Below, in pieces: positions 18,168-28,551 of a stretch of DNA of 64,000 nucleotides. The notes beneath the pieces were generated by a model. That model saw nothing but the letters and a program-made list of their open reading frames with translations. It ran no database searches and was not told where the DNA came from. Source of the DNA: JACQAP01 sp035275265. GTDB taxonomy: Bacteria; Pseudomonadota; Gammaproteobacteria; Burkholderiales; JACQAP01. Made by a program: the position numbers and the translations under genes. Numbering within the stretch: position 1 is the stretch's first letter; every line of letters begins with the position of its first letter. The stretch lies in contig DATENC010000026.1 in assembly GCA_035275265.1 (NCBI GenBank), positions 62,001 through 126,000 on the forward strand. Reading direction: 5' to 3'.

Positions 18168-19166
18168 TCAAGACCGGGCGAAGGCCAGCAGGTCGGCGTT
18201 GAACTGCTCCTTGTGGGTATCGGTCAGCCCGTGGGGCGCGCCGGCGTAGACCTTGAGCGTCGCGTGGGGGACGAGCCGCGCCGCCGCGCGCGCCGAGGCG
18301 TCGATCGGCACGACCTGATCGTCGTCGCCGTGCACAATGAGCGTCGGCTTGTTGAACTTCTTCAGGTCTTGCGTGAAGTCGGTCTCGGAGAAGGCTTTGA
18401 TACAGTCATAGGCGTTTTTGTGGCCGGCCATCATGCCCTGCAGCCAGAAGCTGTCGATCATGCCTTGGCTCACATTCGCGCCCGGCCGGTTGAAGCCGAA
18501 GAAGGGGCCGGAAGCGAGGTCGCGGTAGAGCCTTGAGCGGTCAGCAATGGAGCCGGCGCGGATGGCGTCGAACACATCGATCGGCAGACCGCCGGGATTG
18601 GCGCTGGTCTTGAGCATAAGCGGCGGCACGGCCGAGATCAGCCCGATCTTGGCGACGCGACCTGTACCGTGACGGCCGACGTAGCGCGCCACCTCTCCGC
18701 CCCCGGTCGAGAAGCCGACCAGGATGACGTTGCGAAGATCCAACGCCTCGAACAGCTGAGCGAGATCGTCGGCATAGGTGTCCATTTCGTTGCCCTGCCA
18801 GGGCTGGCTCGATCGGCCATGCCCGCGGCGGTCATGGGCGATGACGCGGAAACTATTGGAGGCAAGGTGCAAGGCCTGGGACTCCCAGCTGTCCGCATTG
18901 AGAGGCCAGCCGTGGCTGAGCACCACGGGTTGTCCGCTGCCCCAGTCCTTGTAATAGATCTGCGTGCTGTCCTTGGTCGTGATCGTGTACTTCATTCCTT
19001 TTGTCGCGGTGGAAGCGGATTTGTCCTGCTTGCTGGTTGCCGCCATCGCGACTGCCGGCAGGCTCGCGGCGGCAGCAAGGCCGGCGGTGCCGATCAGCAC
19101 GTTGCGGCGGGAGTTCGGGGTATCTGCGGTTGCAGTCAGGCTGCTGGTGGGCTTGTCGTGTGACAT
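18168..19166 (-). CDS. Tat-exported alpha/beta hydrolase (non-haem chloroperoxidase-like)
   Basis: A 332-residue alpha/beta hydrolase with a twin-arginine leader (NSRRNVLIGTAGLAAAASLP, residues 17-36). Motifs are VLSHGWPLNADSW (oxyanion hole), VGFSTGGGEVARYV (nucleophile Ser), HGDDDQVVPIDA (Asp) and APHGLTDTHKEQFN (His). This is the pattern of cofactor-free haloperoxidases/perhydrolases and related esterases. The first gene of the set lies downstream of the AraC gene, and the SDR fusion follows 42 nt later. The GAATC-AAGGAGAATC region before the ATG supplies the ribosome site. Confidence 0.9.
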   Translation of the reverse strand: MSHDKPTSSLTATADTPNSRRNVLIGTAGLAAAASLPAVAMAATSKQDKSASTATKGMKYTITTKDSTQIYYKDWGSGQPVVLSHGWPLNADSWESQALHLASNSFRVIAHDRRGHGRSSQPWQGNEMDTYADDLAQLFEALDLRNVILVGFSTGGGEVARYVGRHGTGRVAKIGLISAVPPLMLKTSANPGGLPIDVFDAIRAGSIADRSRLYRDLASGPFFGFNRPGANVSQGMIDSFWLQGMMAGHKNAYDCIKAFSETDFTQDLKKFNKPTLIVHGDDDQVVPIDASARAAARLVPHATLKVYAGAPHGLTDTHKEQFNADLLAFARS

Positions 19167-19355
19167 TGCGATTCTCCTTGGCTCTGTGGGTTGAACGGGT
19201 CGTTTGCGGAATCAGATAGTGCGGGCATGACTGTGCTCTTCGGATGCTCAAAGGAATTGCACCTGCGTGCTGTGATCGGTATCCGCGTGCTTTTTTGAGT
19301 CACGAGCGCGCAGGTGAGTGCGGCAGCGGAAAACCAAAAATCGTCGGTCTTCATG

Positions 19356-20042
19356 TCACACTGCAACTTCGGCAACGTCGCACATGCGGACGTACTCTTT
19401 CGGCGAAACTCCTGTCATGCGACGGAACGTGCGAGAGAAATGGCTCTGGTCGAAAAAGCCGAGCTCAATGGCGATCTCGCAAATCTTACGATCACCCTGC
19501 AACAGCATTTCCTTTGCGCGCTCGATACGCAGGCGCAACGAATAACCCATCGGGCTTTGGCCCGTGCTCACGCGGAACAAGCGCGAGAAATGAAAGCGGC
19601 TGACGCCGACGGCTCTGCCAAGGTCGTCGAGGGTAAAGTTTTCCCCGAGGTTGTCTTCCATATAGGAGCGGGCGAGCGCCAGAGTCCGCCGGCTCAGGCC
19701 GCGCCGTACCGTCCACGCGAAGTGGTCATGGCCTTCCGGGGTATCCGAGACGAATCCCGCCCGGGCTGATGCGGAGTCATGCCCTGCCAACTCTTGTGAC
19801 GCCGCATGGGGCGAGCCGAACGAGCGGGCGGCCATCGCTCGGGGTGCGGCACCGCGTGCTGCGTATTTGGGCGCAGACACTCTCGTTGCCTGGGCTGCCC
19901 CATTTGCATGGAGAAGCTGCGCGCCGAGATCGGTAAAGGAATTCCTCCGTGCGTGGGCGACGATCCCATTCATTTTCGACTCGACAGAATCGTGGGTTCG
20001 CCAGCGTTCATCGGGCGTGACGGATTGCAAGGTTGCTTTCAT
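19356..20042 (-). CDS. AraC-family transcriptional regulator
   Basis: A 228-residue regulator. The ATG at 20042 is preferred over one at 20105 because CAGGAGAG lies 7 nt before it. The N-terminal 110 residues are Ala-rich and low in recognisable structure. The C-terminal AraC/XylS domain (about 125-228) has two helix-turn-helices: FTLDDLGRAVGVSRFHFSRL and ICEIAIELGFFDQSHFSRTF, ending TGVSPKEYVRM. It is the most upstream gene of the same-strand cluster of hydrolases and the SDR fusion, so it is a candidate regulator for them (inference from position). Confidence 0.88.
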   Translation of the reverse strand: MKATLQSVTPDERWRTHDSVESKMNGIVAHARRNSFTDLGAQLLHANGAAQATRVSAPKYAARGAAPRAMAARSFGSPHAASQELAGHDSASARAGFVSDTPEGHDHFAWTVRRGLSRRTLALARSYMEDNLGENFTLDDLGRAVGVSRFHFSRLFRVSTGQSPMGYSLRLRIERAKEMLLQGDRKICEIAIELGFFDQSHFSRTFRRMTGVSPKEYVRMCDVAEVAV

Positions 20043-20600
20043 GGTCTCTCTCCTGGTGATTTCGGGATGGGCGTGCACCGACGCGACCATCCTGCGATCG
20101 CGCAAAGAGAAATCCCAGTAAATTGAAATGAATAGTTGTGAAGGGCGGTTTAGGCGTTATTTATGCGGTACATCGCCACTTTCACGGTTCCGGTTAAGGC
20201 TTTTTAAGGCGAATGCAGGTCCAATCGCGGTCGCGTCGTGCTTCCAATGCCGGCAATAGGCGGGGCATGCCGTTGTGACATCGGGCCTGAGTGAGCAGCG
20301 TCGGGAAAAACATTTCGCAGCGACTCACATTGCGAATCTGCGCGCCTACCGCAGGAGCGGACGAAGGTCTTGGTACGAGAGGCCCGGTGTTATGCGATCA
20401 ATGCGGAGACTTGCACGAATGCATCATGCGTGACGCGTACGGCCTGAAAACGTCGCTTCAGGAAAATTAAGGAGAATTGGCCGGAATTTATTGGTCCACG
20501 CGCAGCAGAAGCGGCGCCTTTTATCTCGCCGGCGACATTCCGATGCTGACGGATGGGTTTGATGCTGGTTTAACGGACTCCCATCGTAGCGGCTAGCGCA
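20043..20600. other. Intergenic stretch without a recognised gene
   Basis: About 560 nt between the AraC gene and the end of the winged-helix/ATPase gene. It contains the AraC promoter region at its left side. I see no open frame with a ribosome site, no RNA gene and no clear repeat; only short imperfect inverted repeats that I cannot assign. Confidence 0.5.
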
Positions 20601-23432
20601 TCACCGCAAGGAATCGAGAAGAACCTTCGCTGATTTCAGGTCTGCAGTTTCGAATCCTTCGCTGAACTTGCCGTACATCGGAGCCAGCAGGTCGCGCGCC
20701 TTGTCGGTGCGTCTTTGTGTATGCCAAAGGCGCGCCAGACTGGTCGCGCTGCGCAGTTCCCAGGAAAGCGCGCCTTGCTTGCGCGCCCAGTCGAGCGACT
20801 CGACGAAGCAGCGCTCCGCCTGCGCTGCCGCGTCACTCGCGCCTGCCATCAGGACAAGTTCGCCCTTGATTCGCAGCAGCTCGGCCATGCACCAGCGTTC
20901 ATCGTTGCGCTCGGAGCGCGCAAGCGCCTCGTCGATCGCTTCGATGCCTTGCGCGATCTGCCCAGCACGGGCGAGCGCGTTCGCCAGTTCGCCGAGGAAT
21001 TTGATGTAGAACAGGGCAAACCGGGTCTTGCGTAAATCGTCGAGGCCGGCGCGCAGGAGTTGCAATCCGGCGTCGAAGTCTCCGCGACTGGCACGCAGCA
21101 CGCCCTCGAAGCAGCGTCCCCATGCGTGCCAGCGGCCGATTGCATTCCGCGTTGCATGATCGAGCAGCACCGCCATGGAGCGCTCCGCTGCTTCCAGGTC
21201 GCCAAGGAAAAGGTCTAGCAGACACGCCGCCTCCAGAGCGAGAGCGAGCGACAGGGCATGATCGATGCGCCGGGCGTCGGCGATGGCGATCTCGGCGGCG
21301 TGTGCTGCCTGTTGGGGGAGACCCTGCAGCCACAAGACCCGGACAAGCGTGGCGCGCGCGGATACCCGCTGGTCGAACTGGAACCGGATGGCGTGCGACC
21401 GGTGGACAGGGGCGACATAGTTGCCGAGCACGCGCTCGAGATGCTCGCGTGCGCCGATCTGGTCTCCCATGTAGTGCAGCGACACGCCAACCATGCGCTC
21501 GCCCACCAGCACCTCTGCTGGGCTGGCCTTGGCTACGGCAAGGCTGCAGAACCTTTGCGCTACAGCCAGCGTGGCCCGCGATTCGCCGGTGCTGAGATGG
21601 TAGATCCACAATCCCCAGAGGGCGCGCAACTGGTACTCGGCATCGTTGAGCCTCTCCGCCATTTCGATGGCATTGGTCCAGGCAGCCCCGGTCTCACGAA
21701 CCGGGCCTGCGGTATACATCAGCGACCAGGCAAGTGCAGCATGCAGGTGCATCTCGCGGCGCGCTTCCAGGCTCAAGCCCGATTCCACCACTGCGAGCGC
21801 ATGCTCTGCGCGCGCGCGGCATTCCACTATGAGCGATAGATGCATCCACAGGGGCACTGCCGCGACCGTGAGTGCGACGCCTATCTCCGCGTCGCCGGCG
21901 GGCGAGAACGCCCAGTCCAGTGCCGTCCGCACATTGTCGATCTGGCGCCCGTACGAGGCGAGCCAGTCCACCGTGGGCTGGGTCTCCCATTCGGCTTCCG
22001 CCCGTTCGAACAAGTCCCTGTGATACTCGGCATGGCGGCGCGCGAACTCTGCGAATTCGCTGCTTTCGTTGAGCTTTTCCATGGCGTAGGCACGCGTCGT
22101 CTCCAACAACCGGTAGTGCATGACGGCGCGCCCCGCATCGGCGGTGACGAGCGACTTCGCGACCAGATTCGTAACATAGTCGAAGACATCCGATTCGGTG
22201 ATGGCGCCGCCCGCTGTCACCGCGCTAGCCGCTTCCAGCGTGCAGCTTCCTGCAAACACGGCCAGTCGGCGCAGTACCACGCGCTCGGTTGCGGGGAGCA
22301 GTTCGTAGCTCCAGTCCAGAGTGGCAAGCAATGTCTGGTGCCGCGGCAACGCGGTGCGGCGCCCGCCTGTGAGAAGTTTGAAGCGGTCGTCGAGGCGCGC
22401 CGCGAGGCCTTCGACGCCGAGTGCCGAAGTGCGCGCGGCAGCCAATTCGATCGCGAGCGGAATGCCGTCGAGTTGCCGGCAGATGGCGGCGATAGCGGCG
22501 ACGCGCTTGTCCGGCGAGAACTGCGGCTCCGCATCGCGCGCACGTGCCATGAACAATTTCACCGAGCCGGTTTTCATCAGATCTTCCCTGCCGTGCTGCT
22601 CCGCCGTGGGGACTTCAAGCGGAGGCACCCGGTACACATATTCTCCAGGCGCACGCAGCGGCTCCCGGCTGGTGGCCAGCACGCATGCAGACGGCGTGGA
22701 CCGCAACAGCACCTCGGCCATGCGCGCCGCGGCTTCGATCACGTGTTCACAGTTGTCGAGCACCAGCAGAACCTTCTTGCTGCCGAGGGCAGTTGCCACG
22801 TGTTCCGGGGTCATACTGCCGGCGGAGAGCGTGAGTCCCAGAGCCGTGGCGACCGTGACCGGAACTACCTCGGGATTGGACAGCGGCCCCAGTTCTGACA
22901 GCCAGATGCCGTCGGCGAACCGCGGCAACAGATGCTGTGCCGCCTCCAGGCCGAGGCGCGTCTTGCCGATGCCACCCACGCCAGTCAGCGTGACGAGGCG
23001 GTGATCGGCGGCGAGTTGGAGCACTTCCTTGAGTTCGGCGTTGCGCCCGATCAATTCGGTCACGGGCTTCGACAAGTTTGTCGCAGGGCGGGTTGCGGCA
23101 GGAGGCTCGGTCCCGCTGCGAATTTCGCCGGTAAATTGGTAGCCGCGACCCGCCACCGTACGGATCAGCTCGTGCTCTCCCGAAAAAACCTTGCGCAGCG
23201 CCGCGATCTGAACCTGCAGGTTGTTGTCTTCCACTACCCGCCCCGGCCAGGCGCGGCTGATCAGTTCTTCCTTGCTGAGGACCGTGCCGCGCGCCTCGAT
23301 TAGCGCGATGAGCAAGTCGAAGGCGCGTCCGCCCAGCTCGACAGGCACACCCTCGGCGAGAAGTTCGCGTCGAAGCGGCAGGACGGTGAAGCGGCCAAAC
23401 TGAACGATCGATTTATCGGATTCCGGTTTCAT
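20601..23432 (-). CDS. Winged-helix / STAND ATPase / TPR regulator (copy A)
   Basis: A 943-residue regulator. Residues 1-105 are an OmpR/PhoB-type winged helix (Trans_reg_C): VELGGRAFDLLIALIEARG, NNLQVQIAALRKVF, RTVAGRGYQFTG. Residues about 125-400 are an NB-ARC/STAND-type ATPase: Walker A GVGGIGKT (151-158), Walker B VLLVLDNCEHV, sensor GIPLAIELAAAR. The C-terminal half is a helical repeat (TPR-like) array. Such one-component regulators resemble MalT and AfsR and sense an unknown ligand through the repeats. A paralogue of near-equal length lies directly upstream (23628-26477). Starts MKPESDKSIVQFGRF, matching the paralogue's start. Confidence 0.9.
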   Translation of the reverse strand: MKPESDKSIVQFGRFTVLPLRRELLAEGVPVELGGRAFDLLIALIEARGTVLSKEELISRAWPGRVVEDNNLQVQIAALRKVFSGEHELIRTVAGRGYQFTGEIRSGTEPPAATRPATNLSKPVTELIGRNAELKEVLQLAADHRLVTLTGVGGIGKTRLGLEAAQHLLPRFADGIWLSELGPLSNPEVVPVTVATALGLTLSAGSMTPEHVATALGSKKVLLVLDNCEHVIEAAARMAEVLLRSTPSACVLATSREPLRAPGEYVYRVPPLEVPTAEQHGREDLMKTGSVKLFMARARDAEPQFSPDKRVAAIAAICRQLDGIPLAIELAAARTSALGVEGLAARLDDRFKLLTGGRRTALPRHQTLLATLDWSYELLPATERVVLRRLAVFAGSCTLEAASAVTAGGAITESDVFDYVTNLVAKSLVTADAGRAVMHYRLLETTRAYAMEKLNESSEFAEFARRHAEYHRDLFERAEAEWETQPTVDWLASYGRQIDNVRTALDWAFSPAGDAEIGVALTVAAVPLWMHLSLIVECRARAEHALAVVESGLSLEARREMHLHAALAWSLMYTAGPVRETGAAWTNAIEMAERLNDAEYQLRALWGLWIYHLSTGESRATLAVAQRFCSLAVAKASPAEVLVGERMVGVSLHYMGDQIGAREHLERVLGNYVAPVHRSHAIRFQFDQRVSARATLVRVLWLQGLPQQAAHAAEIAIADARRIDHALSLALALEAACLLDLFLGDLEAAERSMAVLLDHATRNAIGRWHAWGRCFEGVLRASRGDFDAGLQLLRAGLDDLRKTRFALFYIKFLGELANALARAGQIAQGIEAIDEALARSERNDERWCMAELLRIKGELVLMAGASDAAAQAERCFVESLDWARKQGALSWELRSATSLARLWHTQRRTDKARDLLAPMYGKFSEGFETADLKSAKVLLDSLR

Positions 23433-23627
23433 TTTTTCGCATGGGTATCTTGGGGTGCGCAGCGCCTTTGCGTAGTCACGATCGGCGACGTTTCTGCCGA
23501 CGGCGTCAGGCCCCGGTGGAGCTGCTTTTTTGCAAGACCAATGCTGAGGCCTCGCGCAGCGAAGGCGTAGTTAATTTCTATGAATTGTTCTGAAGCAGCG
23601 TCCTCAGACGCGACGGCGGAAGAAAAA

Positions 23628-26477
23628 TCAGGGCTGTTGGAGGGAGTCCAGGAGGAACTTTGCAGCTTTGAGGTCGGCCGTCCCGAAGCCTTCGGTGAAG
23701 CGGCTGACCACTGCCGCCAGCAGTTCGCGGGCCTCGCCCGCCCGTCCTTGAAGTTTGCGCAACCGGGCCAGGCTCAGAGCGCCGCGCAATTCCCATGACA
23801 ATGCTCCCTGTCTGCTCGCCCAGTCGAGCCCTTGTCGGAAATATCCTTCGGCCATCAGGCCCGCGTTTGGGGCATCCTCGCGCAACAAAAGCTCGCCTTT
23901 GATCCGCAACAACTCCGCGATGCACCAGCGCTCCTCGTTACGATCCGATAGTGCGAGTGCCTCGTCGATAGTTTCAAGTCCTTGGGCAATCTCGCCGGTA
24001 CGACCGAGAGCTTCCGCCAACTCACCAAGAAACGCCGTGTAACGCAAGACGAATCTTGTTTCACGAAGCTCTTCCAGCGCGGAGCGGAGAAGCCGTGCTC
24101 CGCTTACCACATCTCCACGTTTACTCACCAGCACTCCCTGGAAACAGCGGCCCCAGGCGTCCCAGCGCATCACCGAGTGCCTTGCAGACTGGTCGAGTAG
24201 CATCGCCACGGAGCGCTCGGCTGCCGGCAAATCACCGACGAAGAGCGTCGCCAGGCAAGCCGCCTCCAGCGCGTAGCACAGCGAGAGCGCATGACCAATG
24301 GCGCGGGCGTCTTCGACATTCTCCTGGGCAGTGCTCACAGCCTGATCGGGAAACCCCTGAACCCAGAGGACTCGCACAAGAATCATCCGCCCAGCTACCC
24401 GTTGGTCAAATTGAAAGCGGATGATGTGCGACTGGTGAACGCGAGCGACGTAGAGGCTAAGCATGCGCTCGATGTGATGCCGTGCATTCGCCTGGTCTCC
24501 CAGGTAGTGCAGCGAGACGCCGATCATTCTATCGCCGATGAAGACATCGCCCGGGTCGGCGGAGTTCGCACCAAGGCTGCAAAACCTCTGAGCAACCGCC
24601 AGCGCAGTCCGACACTCGCCGCAGCTGAGGCGATAAATCCACAGACCCCACAGCGCGCGCAACTGATACTCGATGTCATTAAGACTCTCTGCAAATTCGA
24701 GGGCGCTTGTCCAAGCCGCCCCGCTCTCGGGAACGGGACTCTTCGTATAGCTCAGCGACGCGCCAAGTGCTGCTAAGAGCTGCATTTCGCGGCGTGTTCC
24801 CCGGCCCGACTCGGTTCCCAGGCTCCCTAACGCGCTCTCAACGCGCCGGCTACATTCATCCATTAGGGACAATTGCACCCAAAGGGGAACTGCGGCGATC
24901 GTCAACGCCGCGCCGATCTCCGCGTCGCCGCGCGGCGAGAACGCCCAGTCCAGCGCAGTGCGCAGGTTATCGATCTGGCGGCCATAGGTATCAAGCCACT
25001 CGGCCGTAGGTCGTGTCTCTTGTTCGGCCGCCGCCCGTTCAAATAGGTCCCGATTGTGCTCGGCATGGCGCCGTGTCAAATCCTCGAACTCTCCGCTTTC
25101 GCGCAGCTTTTCGAGCGCATAGGCCCGCATCGTATCCAGCAGGCGGTAGAGCGCGATTGCACTATTCACATCCGCCGTCACCAGAGACTTTGCCACCAGG
25201 TTCGCGACATAATCGACAACGTCCGCAGCGGCGATCTCGCCGCCGGAGACCACCGCACCGGCCGACTCCAGCGTAAAGCTGCCGGCGAACACAGACAGGC
25301 GACGCAGAATCACGCGCTCGGTCGCCGGCAGCAACTCGTAGCTCCAGTCGAGCGTGGCGCGCAGGGTCTGATGGCGCGGCAGCGCCGTGCGGTGGCCGCC
25401 GGTGAGCAGTCGAAAGCGATCATCGAGCCGTGCTGCAAGCCCTTCAATGCCGATAGCGGCGGCGCGGGCTGCAGCCAGCTCGATCGCCAGCGGAATGCCG
25501 TCGAGCCGCCGGCAGACTGCGGCCATCGCAGCAATGCGCGTATCGGTCGACAATTGCGCTTCGGCCGCGCGCGTTCGCGCCAGGAACAACTTCACGGCCC
25601 CGGACTTCAATAACTGTTCCCGATCCACGATCTGTTCCGCAGGCACGTCGAGCGAAGGCACGCGATAGAGCGACTCACCCTCCGCACGCAGCGGTTCGCG
25701 GCTGGTTGCAAGCACACAGGCTAGTTGGCTGGCCCGCAAGACAGCTTCCGCCATGGACGCTGCCGCGTCGATCACGTGCTCGCAGTTGTCGAGGACGAGC
25801 AGGAAGCGTTTCGAGTCAAGTGCGGCCGCCATCCGCTCCGGCGACAGCGCGCCCGTAGCGAATGTGAGGCCGAGCCCCGCGGCAACCGTAACCGGCACCA
25901 AATTCGGGTCTGTCAGTGCACCCAACTCGGCGATCCAGACTCCGTCGGGGAATTTCGACAGCAGCCGTCGAGCAGCTTCGACGGCCAGTCGCGTCTTGCC
26001 GATGCCGCCGGAACCGGTCAACGTCACCAGGCGCCGCTCGGCCACGAGGTCGATAATCTCCTTCAGTTCGGCATCCCGACCGAACAGTTCCGAAACCGCC
26101 TCCGGAAGGTTGGTGGCGGCGGCCTGGGTGGCGACGCCAACGTTCGCAGGACTGCCGGGCTGAACCGTGCCCGTGAACTGGTAGCCGCGCCCGGCGATCG
26201 TGCGAATCAGTTCTCGTTCTTCCGCCAACGCTTTTCGCAGCGCAGCGATCTGTACCTGCAGATTGTTCTCTTCGACGACCCTGTCCGGCCATACTCGCGC
26301 CATCAGTTCGTCCTTGCCGAGAATCCTGCCACCGGCTTCGACCAGTGCCATGAGGACATCGAATGCTCTGTCGCCCAGTTCGACGGGCTCGCCGTCGACG
26401 CGCAGTTCACGACGCAGAGGCAGGACCGCAATCCGCCCGAACTGAATGATCGTCGTTGGTCCGGGTTGCGGATTCAT
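23628..26477 (-). CDS. Winged-helix / STAND ATPase / TPR regulator (copy B)
   Basis: A 949-residue tandem paralogue of the gene at 20601-23432, alignable along almost its whole length. The start at 26477 (MNPQPGPTTIIQFGRI) is set by alignment with copy A; a longer frame to 26603 lacks family similarity. Winged helix: VELGDRAFDVLMALVEAGG and RTIAGRGYQFTG. ATPase: LTGSGGIGKTRLAVEAARRL (Walker A) and FLLVLDNCEHVIDAAA (Walker B). TPR-like C-terminus as in copy A. Both copies keep intact ATPase motifs, so both look functional. The upstream region holds a perfect palindrome that could be its operator. Confidence 0.9.
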   Translation of the reverse strand: MNPQPGPTTIIQFGRIAVLPLRRELRVDGEPVELGDRAFDVLMALVEAGGRILGKDELMARVWPDRVVEENNLQVQIAALRKALAEERELIRTIAGRGYQFTGTVQPGSPANVGVATQAAATNLPEAVSELFGRDAELKEIIDLVAERRLVTLTGSGGIGKTRLAVEAARRLLSKFPDGVWIAELGALTDPNLVPVTVAAGLGLTFATGALSPERMAAALDSKRFLLVLDNCEHVIDAAASMAEAVLRASQLACVLATSREPLRAEGESLYRVPSLDVPAEQIVDREQLLKSGAVKLFLARTRAAEAQLSTDTRIAAMAAVCRRLDGIPLAIELAAARAAAIGIEGLAARLDDRFRLLTGGHRTALPRHQTLRATLDWSYELLPATERVILRRLSVFAGSFTLESAGAVVSGGEIAAADVVDYVANLVAKSLVTADVNSAIALYRLLDTMRAYALEKLRESGEFEDLTRRHAEHNRDLFERAAAEQETRPTAEWLDTYGRQIDNLRTALDWAFSPRGDAEIGAALTIAAVPLWVQLSLMDECSRRVESALGSLGTESGRGTRREMQLLAALGASLSYTKSPVPESGAAWTSALEFAESLNDIEYQLRALWGLWIYRLSCGECRTALAVAQRFCSLGANSADPGDVFIGDRMIGVSLHYLGDQANARHHIERMLSLYVARVHQSHIIRFQFDQRVAGRMILVRVLWVQGFPDQAVSTAQENVEDARAIGHALSLCYALEAACLATLFVGDLPAAERSVAMLLDQSARHSVMRWDAWGRCFQGVLVSKRGDVVSGARLLRSALEELRETRFVLRYTAFLGELAEALGRTGEIAQGLETIDEALALSDRNEERWCIAELLRIKGELLLREDAPNAGLMAEGYFRQGLDWASRQGALSWELRGALSLARLRKLQGRAGEARELLAAVVSRFTEGFGTADLKAAKFLLDSLQQP

Positions 26478-26954
26478 GGGCTGAAGAGGTTGAAGTTCCT
26501 TGCAAGGCCTGCGGATTCCCCTGGATCCCCAAGATAGCGGGCGTGATCGCGCAAGACGGGCGGCAATATCATTATTCAACCTCGGCTGGTCTGCAACCGT
26601 CACCTATTGCCCCTTGCCGGCCGCTGTCCCGTTTAGGGACAACTTGCAAAGGTGTGTAACAGCGGTTCGATGTGAACACGCTGATGACTCCGCGCGCTCT
26701 TTGCAACCGGACGCCTAACCAGATCGCGCGGTCCTCGCCGGAAACAGTACCCAATTGCGCGCACGAATATGCAAGACGACTATCGAAGGCATTCGCAAAA
26801 TGGGTTCCTGCAACGGTAGCATGCGCGCTCAACCGTTTTGTGAACGATCGAGCGATTTTCTATCGACGCACTCGCGTCGCTGGACCCCTCACGAGGCGGC
26901 GGCGGTGCAAGTCTGCCCTTTTATTTATGCACTCACATTGACAGGAGGTTCCAA
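26478..26954. other. Divergent intergenic region, copy B regulator / carotenoid oxygenase
   Basis: About 480 nt with no supported gene. It must hold the promoters of the two divergent genes and contains the palindrome at 26625-26641. A ribosome site AGGAGG lies just before the oxygenase ATG. Confidence 0.6.
26625..26641. promoter_or_regulatory. Palindrome TGTCCC-N5-GGGACA, possible operator
   Basis: A perfect 6+6 inverted repeat with a 5-nt spacer lies about 150 nt upstream of the copy B regulator start and between divergent genes. Its half-site spacing would suit a dimeric winged-helix protein. No experimental link; inference from position and symmetry only. Confidence 0.35.
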
Positions 26955-28373
26955 ATGGATCGCTTCACGACAGCATTGCCGACGCCGCAAGAAGTCGGTA
27001 TGTCCGAACCCACCACAGCACAGTTGGCTCCCTCGCACGGTGCAGATGGGAATGCGTACCTCAGCGGCAACTTCGCCCCGATGACCAGCGAGACCACCGC
27101 TTTCGATCTCAAGGTCCGCGGTCGCATCCCGGATGAGTTGGAAGGCAGGTTACTGCGGATCGGCCCGAGCCCGATCGGCCCGGTGGATCGGGCGCTCTAC
27201 CATTGGTTCACGGGGACGGGCCTCGTACACGGCTTGCGACTGCGTGGTGGCCGCGCGGAGTGGTATCGCAGCCGCTTCACTTTGAGCGCAGACGCGGCCG
27301 CGACCTTGGGCAAGGCGCCGATTCCGGGGCCGGGGGACGGGCAGACGTCCGTGAACACCAACGTCACGATGATCGGGGGCCGCGTGGTCGCCATAGTGGA
27401 GGCCGGGGAGCTGCCGATCGAACTGGACTACAACCTGGAAAGCATTGCCCGTTCGGACTTCGGCGGTACACTGGAAGGCGGGTTCACCGCGCATCCCAAG
27501 CGTGATCCCCTGACGGGCGAAGTCGTCGCGATGACCTATATGCCGGGACGGCCGACGCTGCGCTACGTGGCAGTGGACGCTGCCGGCCGCGCGGAGACCC
27601 GCGCCGACATTCCCGCGCCGCACATGCCGATGGTGCACGACGTGGGCTTCACCCGGAACTTCGTCATCGTGCTCGACCTGCCGGTCACTCTTCAGCCGGA
27701 TCGCATCCCGGGGCATTCCTTCCCGTATTTCTGGAATGACGAGCAAGCACCGCGTATCGGCCTCATTCCGCGCAATGGCGATCTCGCCGGTCTGATCTGG
27801 TTCGAGGCACCATCCTGCTACGTCTTCCATATCGTGAACGCCTACGAGACGAACGGCGGCGACGTGATCGTGGACGTGATACGTCACCCGCGCACGCACG
27901 ACCATGACAAGCGAGGTCCGAACGAAGGCACGCCGGTCCTGGTGCGCTGGACACTGGATCGCGTCCGTGGCCGGCTCGCGGAGCGCCTTCTCGACGATCA
28001 TGGCGGCGAATTTCCACGTTTTGACGACCGGCGCGGCGGACAGGACTATCGCTATGCCTACGCAGCGCACTGGTGGGGAGACAAGGTGAGCTCCGGGCCC
28101 CTTTACAAGCATGACGTGCGAAATGGACGCACAGAAGTGCAAGACTTCGGCGCCGGTCACGCGTCACTGGAGCCAGTGTTCATACCACGCAGTGGGGCAA
28201 CAGACGAGGATGATGGCTATGTCATAGCCTACGTCTTCGATGCGCAGCGCAACGCCAGCAACGTCGTGGTTCTGTCTGCTCAAAATTTCGCGGGTCCGCC
28301 TTTGGCGGTCGTGGAACTTCCGGTGCGTGTGCCCTTTGGCTTCCACGGCGATTGGGTGCCCGATCGACCCTGA
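26955..28373 (+). CDS. Carotenoid oxygenase (RPE65/CCO family)
   Basis: A 472-residue member of the carotenoid/stilbene cleavage dioxygenase family, a seven-bladed propeller with Fe(II) held by four His. All four His regions are visible: GFTAHPKRDPLTGE, MPMVHDVGFT, YVFHIVNAYETN and PFGFHGDWVP at the C-terminus. LRIGPSPIGPVDRALYHWF is the N-terminal family signature. AGGAGG sits 6 nt before the ATG. Substrate may be a carotenoid, apocarotenoid or lignin-derived stilbene; the window shows no carotenoid synthesis genes. Cytoplasmic, no signal peptide. Confidence 0.93.
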   Translation: MDRFTTALPTPQEVGMSEPTTAQLAPSHGADGNAYLSGNFAPMTSETTAFDLKVRGRIPDELEGRLLRIGPSPIGPVDRALYHWFTGTGLVHGLRLRGGRAEWYRSRFTLSADAAATLGKAPIPGPGDGQTSVNTNVTMIGGRVVAIVEAGELPIELDYNLESIARSDFGGTLEGGFTAHPKRDPLTGEVVAMTYMPGRPTLRYVAVDAAGRAETRADIPAPHMPMVHDVGFTRNFVIVLDLPVTLQPDRIPGHSFPYFWNDEQAPRIGLIPRNGDLAGLIWFEAPSCYVFHIVNAYETNGGDVIVDVIRHPRTHDHDKRGPNEGTPVLVRWTLDRVRGRLAERLLDDHGGEFPRFDDRRGGQDYRYAYAAHWWGDKVSSGPLYKHDVRNGRTEVQDFGAGHASLEPVFIPRSGATDEDDGYVIAYVFDAQRNASNVVVLSAQNFAGPPLAVVELPVRVPFGFHGDWVPDRP

Positions 28374-28551
28374 CCTATTCAGCCGGCGCGGCCACAGCGA
28401 TCGGTCGGAACGAGGAGTGTCCAGAGGCGAGGGAACAGACATCTGTCGACGTAGTCACGGCTACTGCGACGTTGCCATGCCGTTCCCTCGTCGTCTCCTG
28501 CTCGCTTTCGACTAGATCGCTTGTTTTCGTGATGACAATTCTGTACCCCGT

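Noticed and set aside
27150..28160. 336-residue frame on the minus strand
   Set aside because: It is entirely antisense to the carotenoid oxygenase, whose four iron-His motifs are clear; its product is low in recognisable structure.
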